The notes: a model not told the origin generated them from the letters alone. 64,000 bases of DNA from Schaalia sp. HMT-172 (GCF_030644365.1 NZ_CP130058.1:868001-932000); one strand, 5' to 3'; numbered from the stretch's first letter, positions 25,497 to 34,851 are shown. Made by a program: numbers and translations.

Positions 25497-26813
25497 TTGC
25501 AGACAGCCTCCTCGTCCGCAGCGGCCCCTCTTCGCGTGGGGCCGCTGCGCCTGTGGACACCCGTCGTCCTGGCCCCCATGGCCGGGGTGACGGACGTGCC
25601 CTTCCGACGCCTGTGCCGCATCATGGGCGAGTCGGGCCTGCCCGACCACCTGCGACCCACCGGCATCCCCTCCTGGGTGGCCGAGTCGGGGGAGGGGGCC
25701 ACGGCCTCGTCCCCGGACAACGCCGGCGAGAGGGCCAACGAGCCGCGCCACGTCGCCATCCCGCGCGTGGACGCGCCCGCCGGCCTGTACGTCACCGAGA
25801 TGGTGACCAGCCGCGCCCTCGTTGAAAACAACGAACGCACCTGGGACATGGTGCGCCCCGACCCCGCCGAGCGCGTGCGCTCCCTGCAGCTCTACGGCGT
25901 TGACCCCGCCGTCATGGCGAAGGCCGCAACGATGCTCTTCGAGCGCGACCTCACCGACCACATCGACTTGAACTTCGGCTGCCCCGTCCCCAAAGTGACG
26001 AAGAAGGGCGGGGGAGCGGCCCTGCCCTGGAAGCGCGACCTGTTCACCGACCTCGTGGGTGCCGTCGTGCGCGCCTCACATGAGGCCGGGGAGCGTGCGG
26101 GGCGCGAGATCCCAGTGACCGTCAAGATCCGCATCGGCATCGACTCCGAGCACGAGACCGCGACCGACGCCGCACTGAGCGCGCAGAAGCTTGGCGCCGC
26201 CGCCCTCACCCTGCACGCGCGCACCCAGAACCAGCACTATGCGGGACGCGCCCACTGGGACGAAATCGCACGCCTCAAGGACCTGCTCGACATCCCCGTC
26301 TTCGGCAACGGCGACGTCTTCGAGGCCGCCGACGCCCTGGCCATGCTCGAGCGCACCGGATGCGACGGCATCAGCGTCGGGCGCGGAGCCCAGGGGCGCC
26401 CCTGGATCTTCCGCGACATCGTCGCCGCCTATCACGGTGGGACGATCCCGCCGGGCCCCAGCCTGGCCGAGGTCGTCTCCGTCATCGAACGCCACGCCGC
26501 CTGGTGCGTCGTCGACCAGGGCGACGAGGGGCGCGCGCTGCGCGAGATGCGCAAACACATCGGATGGTACCTGCGCGGATTCGCCGTAGGCGGCCCCCAG
26601 CGCCACGCCCTGTCCATGGTCTCCACCCTCCAGGAGCTCCACGAGCGCCTCGCCGACCTCGACCTCGACCAAGCGTTCCCATCCGCCGCGCGCGGGCCAC
26701 GCGGGCGCGCCGGTGGTGAAAAGACCCCCCACCTGCCCGACGGCTGGCTGGACCACCCCTACCTGACAGATGCGGAGCGTTCGCGCCTGCACCTGGCTGA
26801 AATCGGCTACTAA
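25497..26813 (+). CDS. dus: tRNA-dihydrouridine synthase (Dus) with extra N-terminal insertion
   Basis: This 438-residue FMN enzyme reduces uridines in the tRNA D-loop. Signatures: VLAPMAGVTDVPFRRLCR, LYVTEMVTSRALVE, DLNFGCPVPKVTKKGGGAAL (catalytic Cys), VKIRIGID, and GNGDVFEA, then GCDGISVGRGAQGRPWIF. Relative to the family, about 45 residues (GLPDHLRPTGIPSWVAESGE onward) are inserted between RRLCR and LYVTEM, just where the flavin-site loop lies. The DNA there contains the CCACGGCCTCGTCCCC motif also seen outside genes. TTG 25497 is the only start near the family N-terminus; its ribosome site is weak. Confidence 0.9.
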   Translation: MQTASSSAAAPLRVGPLRLWTPVVLAPMAGVTDVPFRRLCRIMGESGLPDHLRPTGIPSWVAESGEGATASSPDNAGERANEPRHVAIPRVDAPAGLYVTEMVTSRALVENNERTWDMVRPDPAERVRSLQLYGVDPAVMAKAATMLFERDLTDHIDLNFGCPVPKVTKKGGGAALPWKRDLFTDLVGAVVRASHEAGERAGREIPVTVKIRIGIDSEHETATDAALSAQKLGAAALTLHARTQNQHYAGRAHWDEIARLKDLLDIPVFGNGDVFEAADALAMLERTGCDGISVGRGAQGRPWIFRDIVAAYHGGTIPPGPSLAEVVSVIERHAAWCVVDQGDEGRALREMRKHIGWYLRGFAVGGPQRHALSMVSTLQELHERLADLDLDQAFPSAARGPRGRAGGEKTPHLPDGWLDHPYLTDAERSRLHLAEIGY

Positions 26814-26825
26814 AGCGAAGGAATC

Positions 26826-27650
26826 ATGTCGCACCCATCGACGCCCGACCCCGACCCTGCCCCTAGCCTCGTCACCATCGGGCGAGCCGCCAAGAAAGCG
26901 ACGCTCGGCGCGCGAACCCAGGTGATCGTCCCCGTCTGCGGGGATGCGCACTCCCTGAGCGAGCAGGTCGGCGCCCTGGCCTCCTGCTGCGCCGACATCG
27001 TCGAATGGCGAGCCGACACCTACCTGGCCTCCCTGGTGGGATCGCACTTCGTCGCCGCCAGCGAGGTCGCCGACGACCTGGTGCGCATGGCCCGCTACGT
27101 CGCGGATGCCTCGCCGCTGCCCGTCCTGGCCACCATCCGCACCTCCGTCGAGGGCGGGGAGGCCTTCCTGGACGACGAGGAGTACTGCGCCCTCGTGGCC
27201 GACCTCGCGCCCCTGGTCGGCGGCGTCGACGTCGAGATCTCGCGCGACGGAGCCCACGCTCTGATCGAGCGGGCGCACGCGGCCGGCGCCATCGTCGTCG
27301 CCTCCTTCCACGACTTCGAGGCCACCCCCGGTGACGATCAGCTCGCCGAGGTACTGGCCGGCATGAACTATGCGGGCGCCGACGTCCTCAAGTTCGCCTG
27401 CATGGCCCACAGCGCCACGGACGCGGCCCGCGTGCTCGGCGCGCAGGCATGGGCGCACGAGGCCTACGACCGTCCCGTCATCGGCATCTCGATGGGGCCC
27501 AACGGCGCGCCTACGCGCCTGGTCGGCTCTGCGCTTGGTTCCGCAGCGACCTTCGCAACTCTGCCCGGCGCCGAGGGGAGCGCCCCCGGTCAGTTCACCG
27601 TCGAGCAGGTGCGCGCGGTCCTCGACATCGTTGAGGGCTCCGAGGTCTAG
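26826..27650 (+). CDS. aroD: Type I 3-dehydroquinate dehydratase
   Basis: A 274-residue enzyme for the third step of the shikimate pathway. Class I features are IVEWRADTY, LATIRTSVEGGEAF, IVVASFHDFEATP (catalytic His), ADVLKFACMA (Schiff-base Lys) and PVIGISMGPNGAPTRLVGSALGSAATF. The N-terminal 15 residues are Pro/Asp-rich and may be dispensable. GAAGGA stands 4-9 nt before the ATG. It lies 12 bp after dus in the same direction. Confidence 0.95.
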   Translation: MSHPSTPDPDPAPSLVTIGRAAKKATLGARTQVIVPVCGDAHSLSEQVGALASCCADIVEWRADTYLASLVGSHFVAASEVADDLVRMARYVADASPLPVLATIRTSVEGGEAFLDDEEYCALVADLAPLVGGVDVEISRDGAHALIERAHAAGAIVVASFHDFEATPGDDQLAEVLAGMNYAGADVLKFACMAHSATDAARVLGAQAWAHEAYDRPVIGISMGPNGAPTRLVGSALGSAATFATLPGAEGSAPGQFTVEQVRAVLDIVEGSEV

Positions 27651-27733
27651 AGTTTCTCGTCCTGTGCCGGGGCGTCGCTCGAGGCCGGGGTGCGGAGCCG
27701 GGATGCGGACCTCTGGCACGCACCTCGGGAGGC

Positions 27734-27864
27734 TTCCCCCAAAAGTCGCATGCAATTCGGTTGCCCGAATTTTTTGGGGAGTCTACAAACGTTGGAATTG
27801 CAACGACCGTATTTCAATATGTGAAAGGTTGACAGGGAAATTGCATGCGACATTGTTGGGGAAC
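27734..27864. repeat. AT-rich inverted-repeat element, copy 3
   Basis: The left arm AGTCGCATGCAATTC (from 27744) pairs with AATTGCATGCGAC (27839-27851). The outer flanks CCCCCAAAA and TTGTTGGGG extend the symmetry. Inside are GTTGGAATTGCAACG and a nested hairpin AATTCGG/CCGAATT. Its reverse complement matches copy 1 almost end to end. Confidence 0.8.
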
Positions 27865-27959
27865 CATGTGGGGCCGCGCCCCGGGCTCTCCAGCGAGACG
27901 GCATGTTCTATACACGCGCGCTGAGCGTCCGCGTCGGTTGAACACCCGGCAGATACACG

Positions 27960-27991
27960 TGTGGGGGCGGGCCTTGCAGCCCACCCCCACA
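27960..27991 (-). terminator. Terminator of the PTS gene
   Basis: TGTGGGGG and CCCCCACA arms, with an inner GGC/GCC step, enclose a short loop 24 bp after the PTS stop. Confidence 0.6.
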
Positions 27992-28014
27992 GCGTCAGCG
28001 AAACGCCGGGACGC

Positions 28015-30141
28015 TCACGCCTCCTTGGGAGCCACCGTCACAACGGTCTGGCCGATGGTGACCGGGCCTGGGGCGGCGGGGGTAATCGCGCCGAACTTCT
28101 TCTTGTTCGTCACGACCATCGGGGTGATGGTGTCGTAGCCGGCCTCGCGGATGACGTCCCAATCGACCTCGGCCAGGACATCGCCGCGGTGCACGACGTC
28201 ACCCTTGGCGACGTGGGGGGTGAAGCCCTTACCCTCCAGCTTCACGGTGTCCATGCCGATGTGGATGAGCACCTGCACGCCGGAGGCGGACTTGATGCCG
28301 TAGGCGTGGCCGGTGGGGAAGGCCACGGAGACCTTGCCGTCGCACGGGGCGACGACGACCGCGCCAGGGGCGGGGGACACGGCGATGCCGGGGCCGAGGG
28401 CACCGGCGGAGAAGGCCTCGTCCGCCACGTCCGAGAGCGCGATCAGCTCGCCCTCCATGGGGGCCGACAGCGTCAGGTCGGCCTTCGCCTCGTCGCTGAA
28501 CGCGGGAGCCGGGGCGGCCTCAGCTGCGGGAGCGGCGGCGGGAGCCGAGGCATCGGGAGCGGGGGTGGCGGAGACGCCGACCTTCGCGGCCTCCTTCTTC
28601 GCGCGCGCCTGCGCCTTCTGCTCCTTCGTGCGGTAGTCGAACAGCACGACCATCAGGAATGCGGTGATGAACGCGGCGGCAATACCCAGGCCGTAGACGG
28701 CCGTGGGGGTGAAGACGGGGATCGTCAGCAGTGAGGTGAACACGAAGGTGTTCGTCGTGACGCCGTTACCGATACCGATGACCAGGCCGCCGACGACACA
28801 GCCGGTGAGCATCAGCGGGTAGATGCGCTTGAAACGCAGGTGGATGCCGTACAGGGACGGCTCCGAAATACCACCGAAGAGGCCGGCCGCCAGAGCGCCG
28901 GACGCGGTCTGACGCATATCGGTGTCGCGGTCGCGGATCGACAGGAAGAGCACGCCGGCCGTTGCGCCGAAGCAGGCGAAGTTCCACGCGCCCATGGGAC
29001 CTTGAATGAAGTCCGAACCCGTCGAAGCGATGTTGGCCAGCTGCAGGGCGTTGAGGGGCCAGTGCAGGCCGAGGGGCACCAGGAAGGGGTAGATGATCGG
29101 GATGATGATCGCGAAGAGGATGGGGGCGTGGCCGTTGAGCCATGCCAGGCCGCCACCCAGGCCGTTGCCGATCCAGATCGACAGGGGGCCGATCAGGAAG
29201 GCCGTCAGTGGCATGATGATGATGAAGGAGATGAAGGGGACGAACACCATCTGGACGTTCGCGGGAATAATCCGCTTCAGGCCCTTGTAGACCAGAGCCA
29301 AGAGCGGCACCATCAGCAGGGGCACGAAGACCTGGCCGCCGTAGTCGGCCAGCTGGAGCGAGATGCTGTGGGGGAAGGTAACCCGTCCAATGAGGGGGAG
29401 CCAGAAGTCGATTTTGTTCAGTATGGGGAAGGCGGACAGCAGGGGTTCAAGTGAGGCGATCTGGGTAACGCACTGCTCGGTGCCCAGGGCAGTCTGCTCA
29501 CAGGTCGTCTCAGCGAACGAGGAAGCGTTGCTCAGGCCTATGAAGTTGGGGGTGAGCAGCGACAGGATGACGGCGGTGCCGACCCACGGGTCGATGTCCA
29601 GCTTCTTGGACGCGTTGTAGGCGACCATGGCGGGCAGGAAGTAGAAGACAGCGCGCCACATGGAGTTCACGTAGCCCAGCCACGCGGGGATCGTCTCCGC
29701 GTGCGTATCGACAACGCCACGAGCCTCGAGGACCGCGAGGAACGCCAGGATCAGGGAGGCGCCGAGGAGGACGGGCAGGAGGGGGCGGAACGAGTCAGAC
29801 AGGTACTCAAAGAACGCGTCGACGAGAGCGTTCTTGCCGCGCGCCTTCGCGCGGGCGGCGGCCTTGACGTCGTCGTTCGAGGCCGTGGCGCCCGACTTCA
29901 TGGACGGCAGGTTATTGATCTCGTTGAAGACGGACTGAACGGCGCCGCCGATGACGATCTGGTAGCGGTCGCCGGACTGGGGGACTGCTCCGAGAACGCC
30001 GTCGATGGCCTCGACCGTGTCCTTGTCGATGACGGAGGCATCGCGCAGTTCGAAGCGCAGGCGCGTTGCGCAGTGGGTGAAGTGTGTGATGTTGTCGGGA
30101 CCACCGACCGCATCGAGGATTTCCTGTGCCGTGTTGGACAC
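28015..30141 (-). CDS. PTS IIBCA transporter, beta-glucoside/sucrose/trehalose type
   Basis: This 708-residue three-domain permease takes up and phosphorylates a sugar. IIB (residues 1-85) has the phospho-Cys motif CATRLRF. IIC (about 100-450) has multiple helices with GTAVILSLLTPNFIG and PVFTPTAVYGLGIAAAFIT. After a Pro/Ala-rich linker comes a IIA domain of Glc type, with TGHAYGIKSASGVQVLIHIG (both His residues) and DVVHRGDVLAEVDWD. The B-C-A order is that of BglF/ScrA/TreP-like proteins; the sugar cannot be told. GTG 30141 has AAGGAG 6 nt upstream, better than the ATG at 30192. No antiterminator or phospho-glycosidase gene is adjacent. Confidence 0.92.
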   Translation of the reverse strand: MSNTAQEILDAVGGPDNITHFTHCATRLRFELRDASVIDKDTVEAIDGVLGAVPQSGDRYQIVIGGAVQSVFNEINNLPSMKSGATASNDDVKAAARAKARGKNALVDAFFEYLSDSFRPLLPVLLGASLILAFLAVLEARGVVDTHAETIPAWLGYVNSMWRAVFYFLPAMVAYNASKKLDIDPWVGTAVILSLLTPNFIGLSNASSFAETTCEQTALGTEQCVTQIASLEPLLSAFPILNKIDFWLPLIGRVTFPHSISLQLADYGGQVFVPLLMVPLLALVYKGLKRIIPANVQMVFVPFISFIIIMPLTAFLIGPLSIWIGNGLGGGLAWLNGHAPILFAIIIPIIYPFLVPLGLHWPLNALQLANIASTGSDFIQGPMGAWNFACFGATAGVLFLSIRDRDTDMRQTASGALAAGLFGGISEPSLYGIHLRFKRIYPLMLTGCVVGGLVIGIGNGVTTNTFVFTSLLTIPVFTPTAVYGLGIAAAFITAFLMVVLFDYRTKEQKAQARAKKEAAKVGVSATPAPDASAPAAAPAAEAAPAPAFSDEAKADLTLSAPMEGELIALSDVADEAFSAGALGPGIAVSPAPGAVVVAPCDGKVSVAFPTGHAYGIKSASGVQVLIHIGMDTVKLEGKGFTPHVAKGDVVHRGDVLAEVDWDVIREAGYDTITPMVVTNKKKFGAITPAAPGPVTIGQTVVTVAPKEA

Positions 30142-30326
30142 GGGGGACTCCTTCCGTGGATGTGATTCGACGCTGAATGCGACACCTGACATTTATCATG
30201 TTTGTACATTTGGTGAAAGACCCGACGGGGTATCTCACAGTAATAAATCGGTCATTTTCAACATCTTTCGGCAACGACGCTGTGACACCCGGTCCGCGCG
30301 CCGGCTCGGTGGCGGGCCCGGCCGCG

Positions 30327-30332
30327 TACCAT
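30327..30332 (+). promoter_or_regulatory. Leaderless -10 box for dgt
   Basis: TACCAT ends 6 nt before GTG 30339. It shows that the open frame extending upstream to 30177 is not translated. Confidence 0.5.
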
Positions 30333-30338
30333 GTGTTT

Positions 30339-31643
30339 GTGAATGAGTTTTCTGTGGCTATTCCCGGTGTTGACGGCGTCGGCTCGGCATCCCCTTACAG
30401 CTCGTCCGATTCTGAGCGCTGGGTGCCCGAGGAGCACAAGTCTTCGGCCCGCACGGAGTTCGAGCGCGATCGGGCGCGCATCCTGCATTCGTCCGCGCTG
30501 CGCCGCCTGGGTGAAAAGACGCAGGTCCTGGGCCCGATTTCGGACGATTTCGTGCGCACGCGGCTGACTCACTCCCTGGAGGTCGCCCAGGTGGGGCGCG
30601 AGCTGGGCAAGGAACTGGGGGCCGACCCGGATGTCGTGGATGCCGCCTGCCTGTCCCATGACCTCGGGCATCCCCCCTTCGGGCATAACGGCGAGCGAGC
30701 CCTGGACGCGGCGGCAGCCTCAATCGGCGGGTTCGAGGGCAACGCTCAGACCCTGCGCGTCGTGACCCGCCTGGAGCCCAAGGTGGTCGGGGCGGGCGGC
30801 GTGCCCGCGGGCCTGAACCTGTCGCGCGCGACGCTGGATGCGATCTGTAAGTACCCGTGGGTCAAGTCCGGCGGCCCCGACCTGGCCAAGTCGACGCGCA
30901 AGTTTTCCGTCTATCCGGACGACGCGCCCGTGTTCGCGTGGATGCGCCAGGGCGCGCCTGCGGGGCGGCGCTGCCTGGAGGCCCAGATCATGGATCTGTC
31001 GGACGACATCGCCTACTCGGTGCACGACATGGAGGACGCGGTCGCGACCCGCAAGCTTGACCCCGCCGATCTTTTCGACGACGAGCACTGCGCGGCGGTC
31101 GTCGCCTCGACGCTGGACTGGTACGGCCCCTCGGTGGCGCGTTCGGACCTGGAGGATGCCCTCGAGCGCATCGTCTCCATGCCCGTGTGGTTGCGTTCCT
31201 TCGACGGCTCCTACGCCTCGCTCGCCCGCCTGAAGGACGCGACGAGTGAGCTGATCGGGCGCTTCTGCTCGGCGACGGTGGCGGCGACGCGCGAGACCTT
31301 TGGGGACGAGCCGCTGGGCCGCTACCGCGCGGACCTGGTGGTGCCTCGCGAGGTGCGCGCCGAGATCCAGATCCTCAAGGGTATGGCCGTCCACTACGTC
31401 ATGAGCCCGCGCGAGAGCGAGCCGGTGTACTACCAGCAGCGCACGCTCTTGGCCGACCTCGTTGACGCCCTGTACGAGGCCGGGGCGGGCGCTCTGGAGC
31501 CGGTGTTCGCCGCGCAGTGGCGGGCAGCATCGGACGACGGGGTGCGCCTGCGCGCCGTCATCGATCAGGTCGCGGCGCTCACGGACGTGTCGGCGTCGGC
31601 GTGGCACGCCCGCTGGTGTGGCATGCTGTCGTCGCAGCTCTGA
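30339..31643 (+). CDS. dgt: Deoxyguanosinetriphosphate triphosphohydrolase-like protein
   Basis: A 434-residue HD-domain phosphohydrolase. The metal-binding residues are in RTRLTHSLEVAQVGRELG and CLSHDLGHPPFGHNGERAL, and a later DLSDDIAYSVHDMEDAV holds the final Asp. SSALRRLGEKTQVLGP is typical of the Dgt family. It hydrolyses dGTP or other dNTPs to nucleoside and triphosphate. It lies directly before dnaG, a gene order common in actinobacteria, which ties nucleotide pools to replication. Confidence 0.93.
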   Translation: MNEFSVAIPGVDGVGSASPYSSSDSERWVPEEHKSSARTEFERDRARILHSSALRRLGEKTQVLGPISDDFVRTRLTHSLEVAQVGRELGKELGADPDVVDAACLSHDLGHPPFGHNGERALDAAAASIGGFEGNAQTLRVVTRLEPKVVGAGGVPAGLNLSRATLDAICKYPWVKSGGPDLAKSTRKFSVYPDDAPVFAWMRQGAPAGRRCLEAQIMDLSDDIAYSVHDMEDAVATRKLDPADLFDDEHCAAVVASTLDWYGPSVARSDLEDALERIVSMPVWLRSFDGSYASLARLKDATSELIGRFCSATVAATRETFGDEPLGRYRADLVVPREVRAEIQILKGMAVHYVMSPRESEPVYYQQRTLLADLVDALYEAGAGALEPVFAAQWRAASDDGVRLRAVIDQVAALTDVSASAWHARWCGMLSSQL

Positions 31644-31676
31644 GCGTGATCGGACGCAGACGTGGGTGGGCATCGG

Positions 31677-31682
31677 TAGACT
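31677..31682 (+). promoter_or_regulatory. Leaderless -10 box for dnaG
   Basis: TAGACT ends 6 nt before the dnaG ATG. The dgt stop is 34 bp upstream, so dnaG has its own promoter. Confidence 0.55.
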
Positions 31683-31688
31683 GAGATT

Positions 31689-33659
31689 ATGGCGGGTTTG
31701 ATTCGCAAGGACGACATCGAAGCGGTACGTAGCGCGATCAAGATCGATGAGATCATCGGCGAGCACGTAGCGCTGCGGCCCGCTGGCATCGGTTCCCTGA
31801 AAGGTCTGTGTCCCTTCCATGACGAGCGCACGCCCTCCTTCAACGTGCGCCCCCACCTGGGCATGTTCCACTGTTTCGGGTGCGGTGAGAGCGGTGACGT
31901 CATCTCCTTTGTGCAAAAGATCGATCACCTGCCTTTCACCGAGGCGGTGGAGATGCTCGCGCAGAAGGCGGGGATCACCCTCCACTACGAGGAGGGCGGG
32001 ACGCGGGTGCGTACCGAGGAGCCGGGCAAGCGCCAGCGGCTCCTGGACGCTCATCGCGTGGCCGAAGAGTTCTACTGCAAGCAGCTGGGCAGCAAGGAGG
32101 CTCACAGGGGGCGCACGTTCCTGGCTGAGCGCGGTTTCAACCAGGCGATGTGTGAGCATTTCGGGGTCGGCTATGCCCCGGCCTCGTGGGATTCGCTGAC
32201 GCGCCACCTGCGCTCCAAGGGCTTCACGGATCAGGAGATCCAGATCGCGGGCCTGGGTTCGCAGGGCAGCCGCGGCATCTACGATCGTTTCCGCGGCCGA
32301 CTGGTGTGGCCGATCCGCGATATTACGGGTGCGACGGTGGGGTTTGGCGCGCGCCGACTGGACGACGCCGACAAGGAGTCGCCCAAGTACCTGAATACTC
32401 CCGAGACGCCCATCTACAAGAAGTCGCAGCTGCTGTACGGGTTGGATCTGGCGAAAAAGTCGATCGTGACGGACCATCGGGTCGTCATCGTCGAGGGGTA
32501 CACGGATGTCATGGCAGCACACGTCGCGGGGGTGACGAACGCGGTGGCGACGTGTGGCACGGCGTTCGGTTCCGAGCATGTGCGTATCATCCGGCGCCTG
32601 CTGGGCGACCACGCGGACCCGGCGGCCGGCGTCGTTTTGTCGAGCGGGCGCGCGCACGGCTCCGAGGTGATTTTCACCTTCGATGGGGACAGCGCCGGGC
32701 AGAAGGCAGCGCTGCGCGCCTACGGGGAAGACCAGAATTTCGCGGCACAGACATTCGTGGCGGTTGCCCCGGGCGGGCAGGATCCCTGCGACCTGCGCCT
32801 GGCCGAGGGTAACCAGGCGATCGTCGATCTGGTGAACTCGCGCATCCCCCTGTTCGAGTTCGCGATCCGCTCCGTCCTGTCTCAGATGGATCTGCGCAGC
32901 GCCGAGGGGCGCGTCCAGGGTTTGCGTGCCTCCGCCGGCATCGTCGCGCACATCAAGGACCGTGCGCTGCGCGCCGAGTACACGCGTTCACTTGCTGGGT
33001 GGCTCGGCATGGACATGGGGACGGTCGAGCAGGCGATTCGGGCGGCGGGCCGCGTCGAGGTCATCGCGCCGGGGCCTCGCCCGGGTGAGATCGAGATGGC
33101 GGGTGCGGGTCGCCCCGTGGCCGCGCCCGCGCGCAGGGGCCCCGAGGATCCGGTGACCCGCGTCGAGCGTCAGGCCCTCGAGGCCGTCCTCCAGCACCCG
33201 CTCTACGTCGTCGGCTCCGGCTTTGAGGAGCTGGACGGCCAGTCCTTCACGGTGCCCACGCACCGCGCCGTCCATGACGCGATCCGCGCGGCCGGCGGGC
33301 TCGACGCGTTCACGCAGATGATGCGTCAGGCCGAGGCCCACTTCGGACCGGGAGAGAACGCGACCTTGGCGGCGTCGCGCCACTTCGTGCAGGTTGTCTT
33401 GGAGGCGGCGGGGGAGTTTATTGCTCCGTCGGTGACGGAGCTGGCGGTCAATCCGTTGCCCGTCGCGGGCGAGGGGGATGTGCGTTCCTATTGCCGTGGC
33501 GTCGTCGCCGCGATGGTGCGCATGGACCTGACCAGGCAGTTAGGTGAAGCACGTGCGGCCCTGTCTCGCATGAATGAGGAGGACCCGCAGTATTCTGAGG
33601 TCTTCCGGTCGCTCATGCGTCTGGAGCAACGCAGGCAAAACTACACCGAAAGGGATTAA
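31689..33659 (+). CDS. dnaG: DNA primase
   Basis: This 656-residue enzyme makes RNA primers at the replication fork. The N-terminal zinc ribbon is LCPFHDERTPSFNV with FHCFGCGESGDVI. The core follows (FGVGYAPASWDSL, then GRLVWPIRDITG), then the TOPRIM domain with VVIVEGYTDVMA and FTFDGDSAGQKAA, and a C-terminal helicase-interaction region. Within TOPRIM a Ser/Gly/His-rich loop (about residues 305-325) separates GTAFGSEHV from VIFTFDGD. Length is normal for actinobacteria. Confidence 0.96.
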   Translation: MAGLIRKDDIEAVRSAIKIDEIIGEHVALRPAGIGSLKGLCPFHDERTPSFNVRPHLGMFHCFGCGESGDVISFVQKIDHLPFTEAVEMLAQKAGITLHYEEGGTRVRTEEPGKRQRLLDAHRVAEEFYCKQLGSKEAHRGRTFLAERGFNQAMCEHFGVGYAPASWDSLTRHLRSKGFTDQEIQIAGLGSQGSRGIYDRFRGRLVWPIRDITGATVGFGARRLDDADKESPKYLNTPETPIYKKSQLLYGLDLAKKSIVTDHRVVIVEGYTDVMAAHVAGVTNAVATCGTAFGSEHVRIIRRLLGDHADPAAGVVLSSGRAHGSEVIFTFDGDSAGQKAALRAYGEDQNFAAQTFVAVAPGGQDPCDLRLAEGNQAIVDLVNSRIPLFEFAIRSVLSQMDLRSAEGRVQGLRASAGIVAHIKDRALRAEYTRSLAGWLGMDMGTVEQAIRAAGRVEVIAPGPRPGEIEMAGAGRPVAAPARRGPEDPVTRVERQALEAVLQHPLYVVGSGFEELDGQSFTVPTHRAVHDAIRAAGGLDAFTQMMRQAEAHFGPGENATLAASRHFVQVVLEAAGEFIAPSVTELAVNPLPVAGEGDVRSYCRGVVAAMVRMDLTRQLGEARAALSRMNEEDPQYSEVFRSLMRLEQRRQNYTERD

Positions 33660-33665
33660 GACAAG

Positions 33666-34145
33666 ATGGCAGAAGTGGAGAGCTTTACCCTGGACCATAC
33701 CGCCGTGAAGGCGCCCTACGTGCGCCTCATCAACGTGGAGTCCGGCCCGAAGGGCGACCAGATTTCGAATTTCGACGTGCGCTTCGTCCAGCCCAACAGT
33801 GGCGAGATCCCGACCTCTGGTCTGCACACCATCGAGCACCTCCTCGCATCCCTGCTGCGCGACCGCATCGACGGCGTCATCGACTGCTCGCCCTTCGGCT
33901 GCCGCACGGGCTTCCACCTCATCATGTGGGGCACCCCCTCTGTCCGTGAGGTGACGGCCGCCATCGCTTCGTCGCTGCATGCGATCGCCGAGGAGGTGAC
34001 CTGGGAGGACGTTCCGGGCACGGACGTGTACTCCTGCGGCAACTACCGCGATCACTCCCTGTTCAGTGCGCGCGAGTGGAGCCGGACGATCCTCGAGCAG
34101 GGCCTGTCCATCGACCCCTTCGAGCGAGTGTTCATCGTTCACTGA
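33666..34145 (+). CDS. luxS: S-ribosylhomocysteine lyase (LuxS)
   Basis: This 159-residue metalloenzyme cleaves S-ribosylhomocysteine to homocysteine and DPD, the precursor of autoinducer-2. Metal ligands are in [15 protein letters not shown] (His, His) and [10 protein letters not shown] (Cys). The catalytic Cys is in [12 protein letters not shown]. It lies 6 bp after dnaG and is followed by a strong terminator, so it may be read through from the dnaG promoter. LuxS is patchy in actinobacteria but usual in Actinomyces and bifidobacteria. Confidence 0.96.
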   Translation: MAEVESFTLDHTAVKAPYVRLINVESGPKGDQISNFDVRFVQPNSGEIPTSGLHTIEHLLASLLRDRIDGVIDCSPFGCRTGFHLIMWGTPSVREVTAAIASSLHAIAEEVTWEDVPGTDVYSCGNYRDHSLFSAREWSRTILEQGLSIDPFERVFIVH

Positions 34146-34170
34146 TTCTGGGCGAGCGCCCGGGAACACA

Positions 34171-34203
34171 GACGGGACCCATCCGGCGTGGATGGGTCCC
34201 GTC
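34171..34203 (+). terminator. Strong terminator after luxS
   Basis: GACGGGACCCATCC / GGATGGGTCCCGTC is a perfect 14-bp stem with a 5-nt loop. Confidence 0.75.
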
Positions 34204-34262
34204 GTTATCTGTGACGGAGCGCCCGAGGGTGTGCCCCCGGGCGGGTGCCACGGCCTCGTCGA

Positions 34263-34760
34263 CTAATCCAGACCGACCGCGTCGCGCACGCGAGCCTCCA
34301 GGGCGACCGCCTCGCGCTGACCGGCCTCGTCCAGCGCGCCGTCGGCCGTCAGGACGGAGAAGAGCCCGTCCGGTCCGCGGCGCACCCATGCCGTCACCGT
34401 CGTCCCGTTGCCCACCTCCACCTGGGAGTGCAGCACGATCGACCGGTTGACGTATTCGCTCGCGTGTCGCATGAAGTCCGACGGGTCGCCCTCGGTGCGT
34501 CCAGCCAGGGGAGTGTGGGCCGGATCCACCCACTCCAGGGCGAAGAGAGAACCCTCGGCCTCCCAGCGCGCACGCGCCACGTCGTACCAGGGGAAGTGCT
34601 CCGGGGAGGGGACCCCGTCACCGGACGAGGCCTCGGCGCCGAACACGTACAGGCCCGACTTCGCGGCCACCATCCAGCGCCCGTCCTGAAGCTCCAGGCC
34701 GGGGGAGCGGCGCTCGCGGGAGGGCAGGGTACAGGCGAGGGAGTCAGGCAGAGTCGTCAT
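34263..34760 (-). CDS. Hypothetical protein, 165 residues
   Basis: A soluble, acidic protein without signal peptide or membrane segment. ATG 34760 gives MTTLPDSLACTLPSRERRSP. The body has alternating strand-like segments (GRWMVAAKSGLYVFGAE, RSIVLHSQVEVGNGTTVTAW) and ends in a helix (ALDEAGQREAVALEARVRDAVGLD). The spacing and codon bias support a real gene. A -10 box 6 nt before the ATG suggests a leaderless mRNA. No family recognised. A CCACGGCCTCGTCGAC motif overlaps its end. Confidence 0.72.
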   Translation of the reverse strand: MTTLPDSLACTLPSRERRSPGLELQDGRWMVAAKSGLYVFGAEASSGDGVPSPEHFPWYDVARARWEAEGSLFALEWVDPAHTPLAGRTEGDPSDFMRHASEYVNRSIVLHSQVEVGNGTTVTAWVRRGPDGLFSVLTADGALDEAGQREAVALEARVRDAVGLD

Positions 34761-34766
34761 GCGTTG

Positions 34767-34772
34767 ATCGTA
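34767..34772 (-). promoter_or_regulatory. Leaderless -10 box for the 34.7 kb gene
   Basis: TACGAT on the minus strand ends 6 nt before ATG 34760; it rules out the longer frame to 34991. Confidence 0.5.
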
Positions 34773-34825
34773 TCGTTTCGGCAGAGATCGTGCGTATGGG
34801 CCTATGCGTGCGTGAAAGCGTACGT

Positions 34826-34831
34826 TATGAT
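34826..34831 (+). promoter_or_regulatory. -10 box of the toxin-antitoxin pair
   Basis: TATGAT lies 20 bp before the antitoxin ATG, with GAAAGGAA as ribosome site between them: a leadered promoter, unlike its neighbours. Confidence 0.5.
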
Positions 34832-34851
34832 GGGGGTGGAAAGGAACAATC

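Larger units (their letters stand above)
27651..28014. other. Convergent intergenic region with element copy 3
   Basis: These 364 bases between aroD and the PTS gene (both ending here) contain element copy 3 (27734-27864) and the PTS terminator (27960-27991). No other feature is recognised. Confidence 0.55.

Noticed and set aside
24050-25849. Long minus-strand frame of 599 codons opposite glyS
   Set aside because: Antisense to an intact glycyl-tRNA synthetase and crosses its promoter; no family resemblance.
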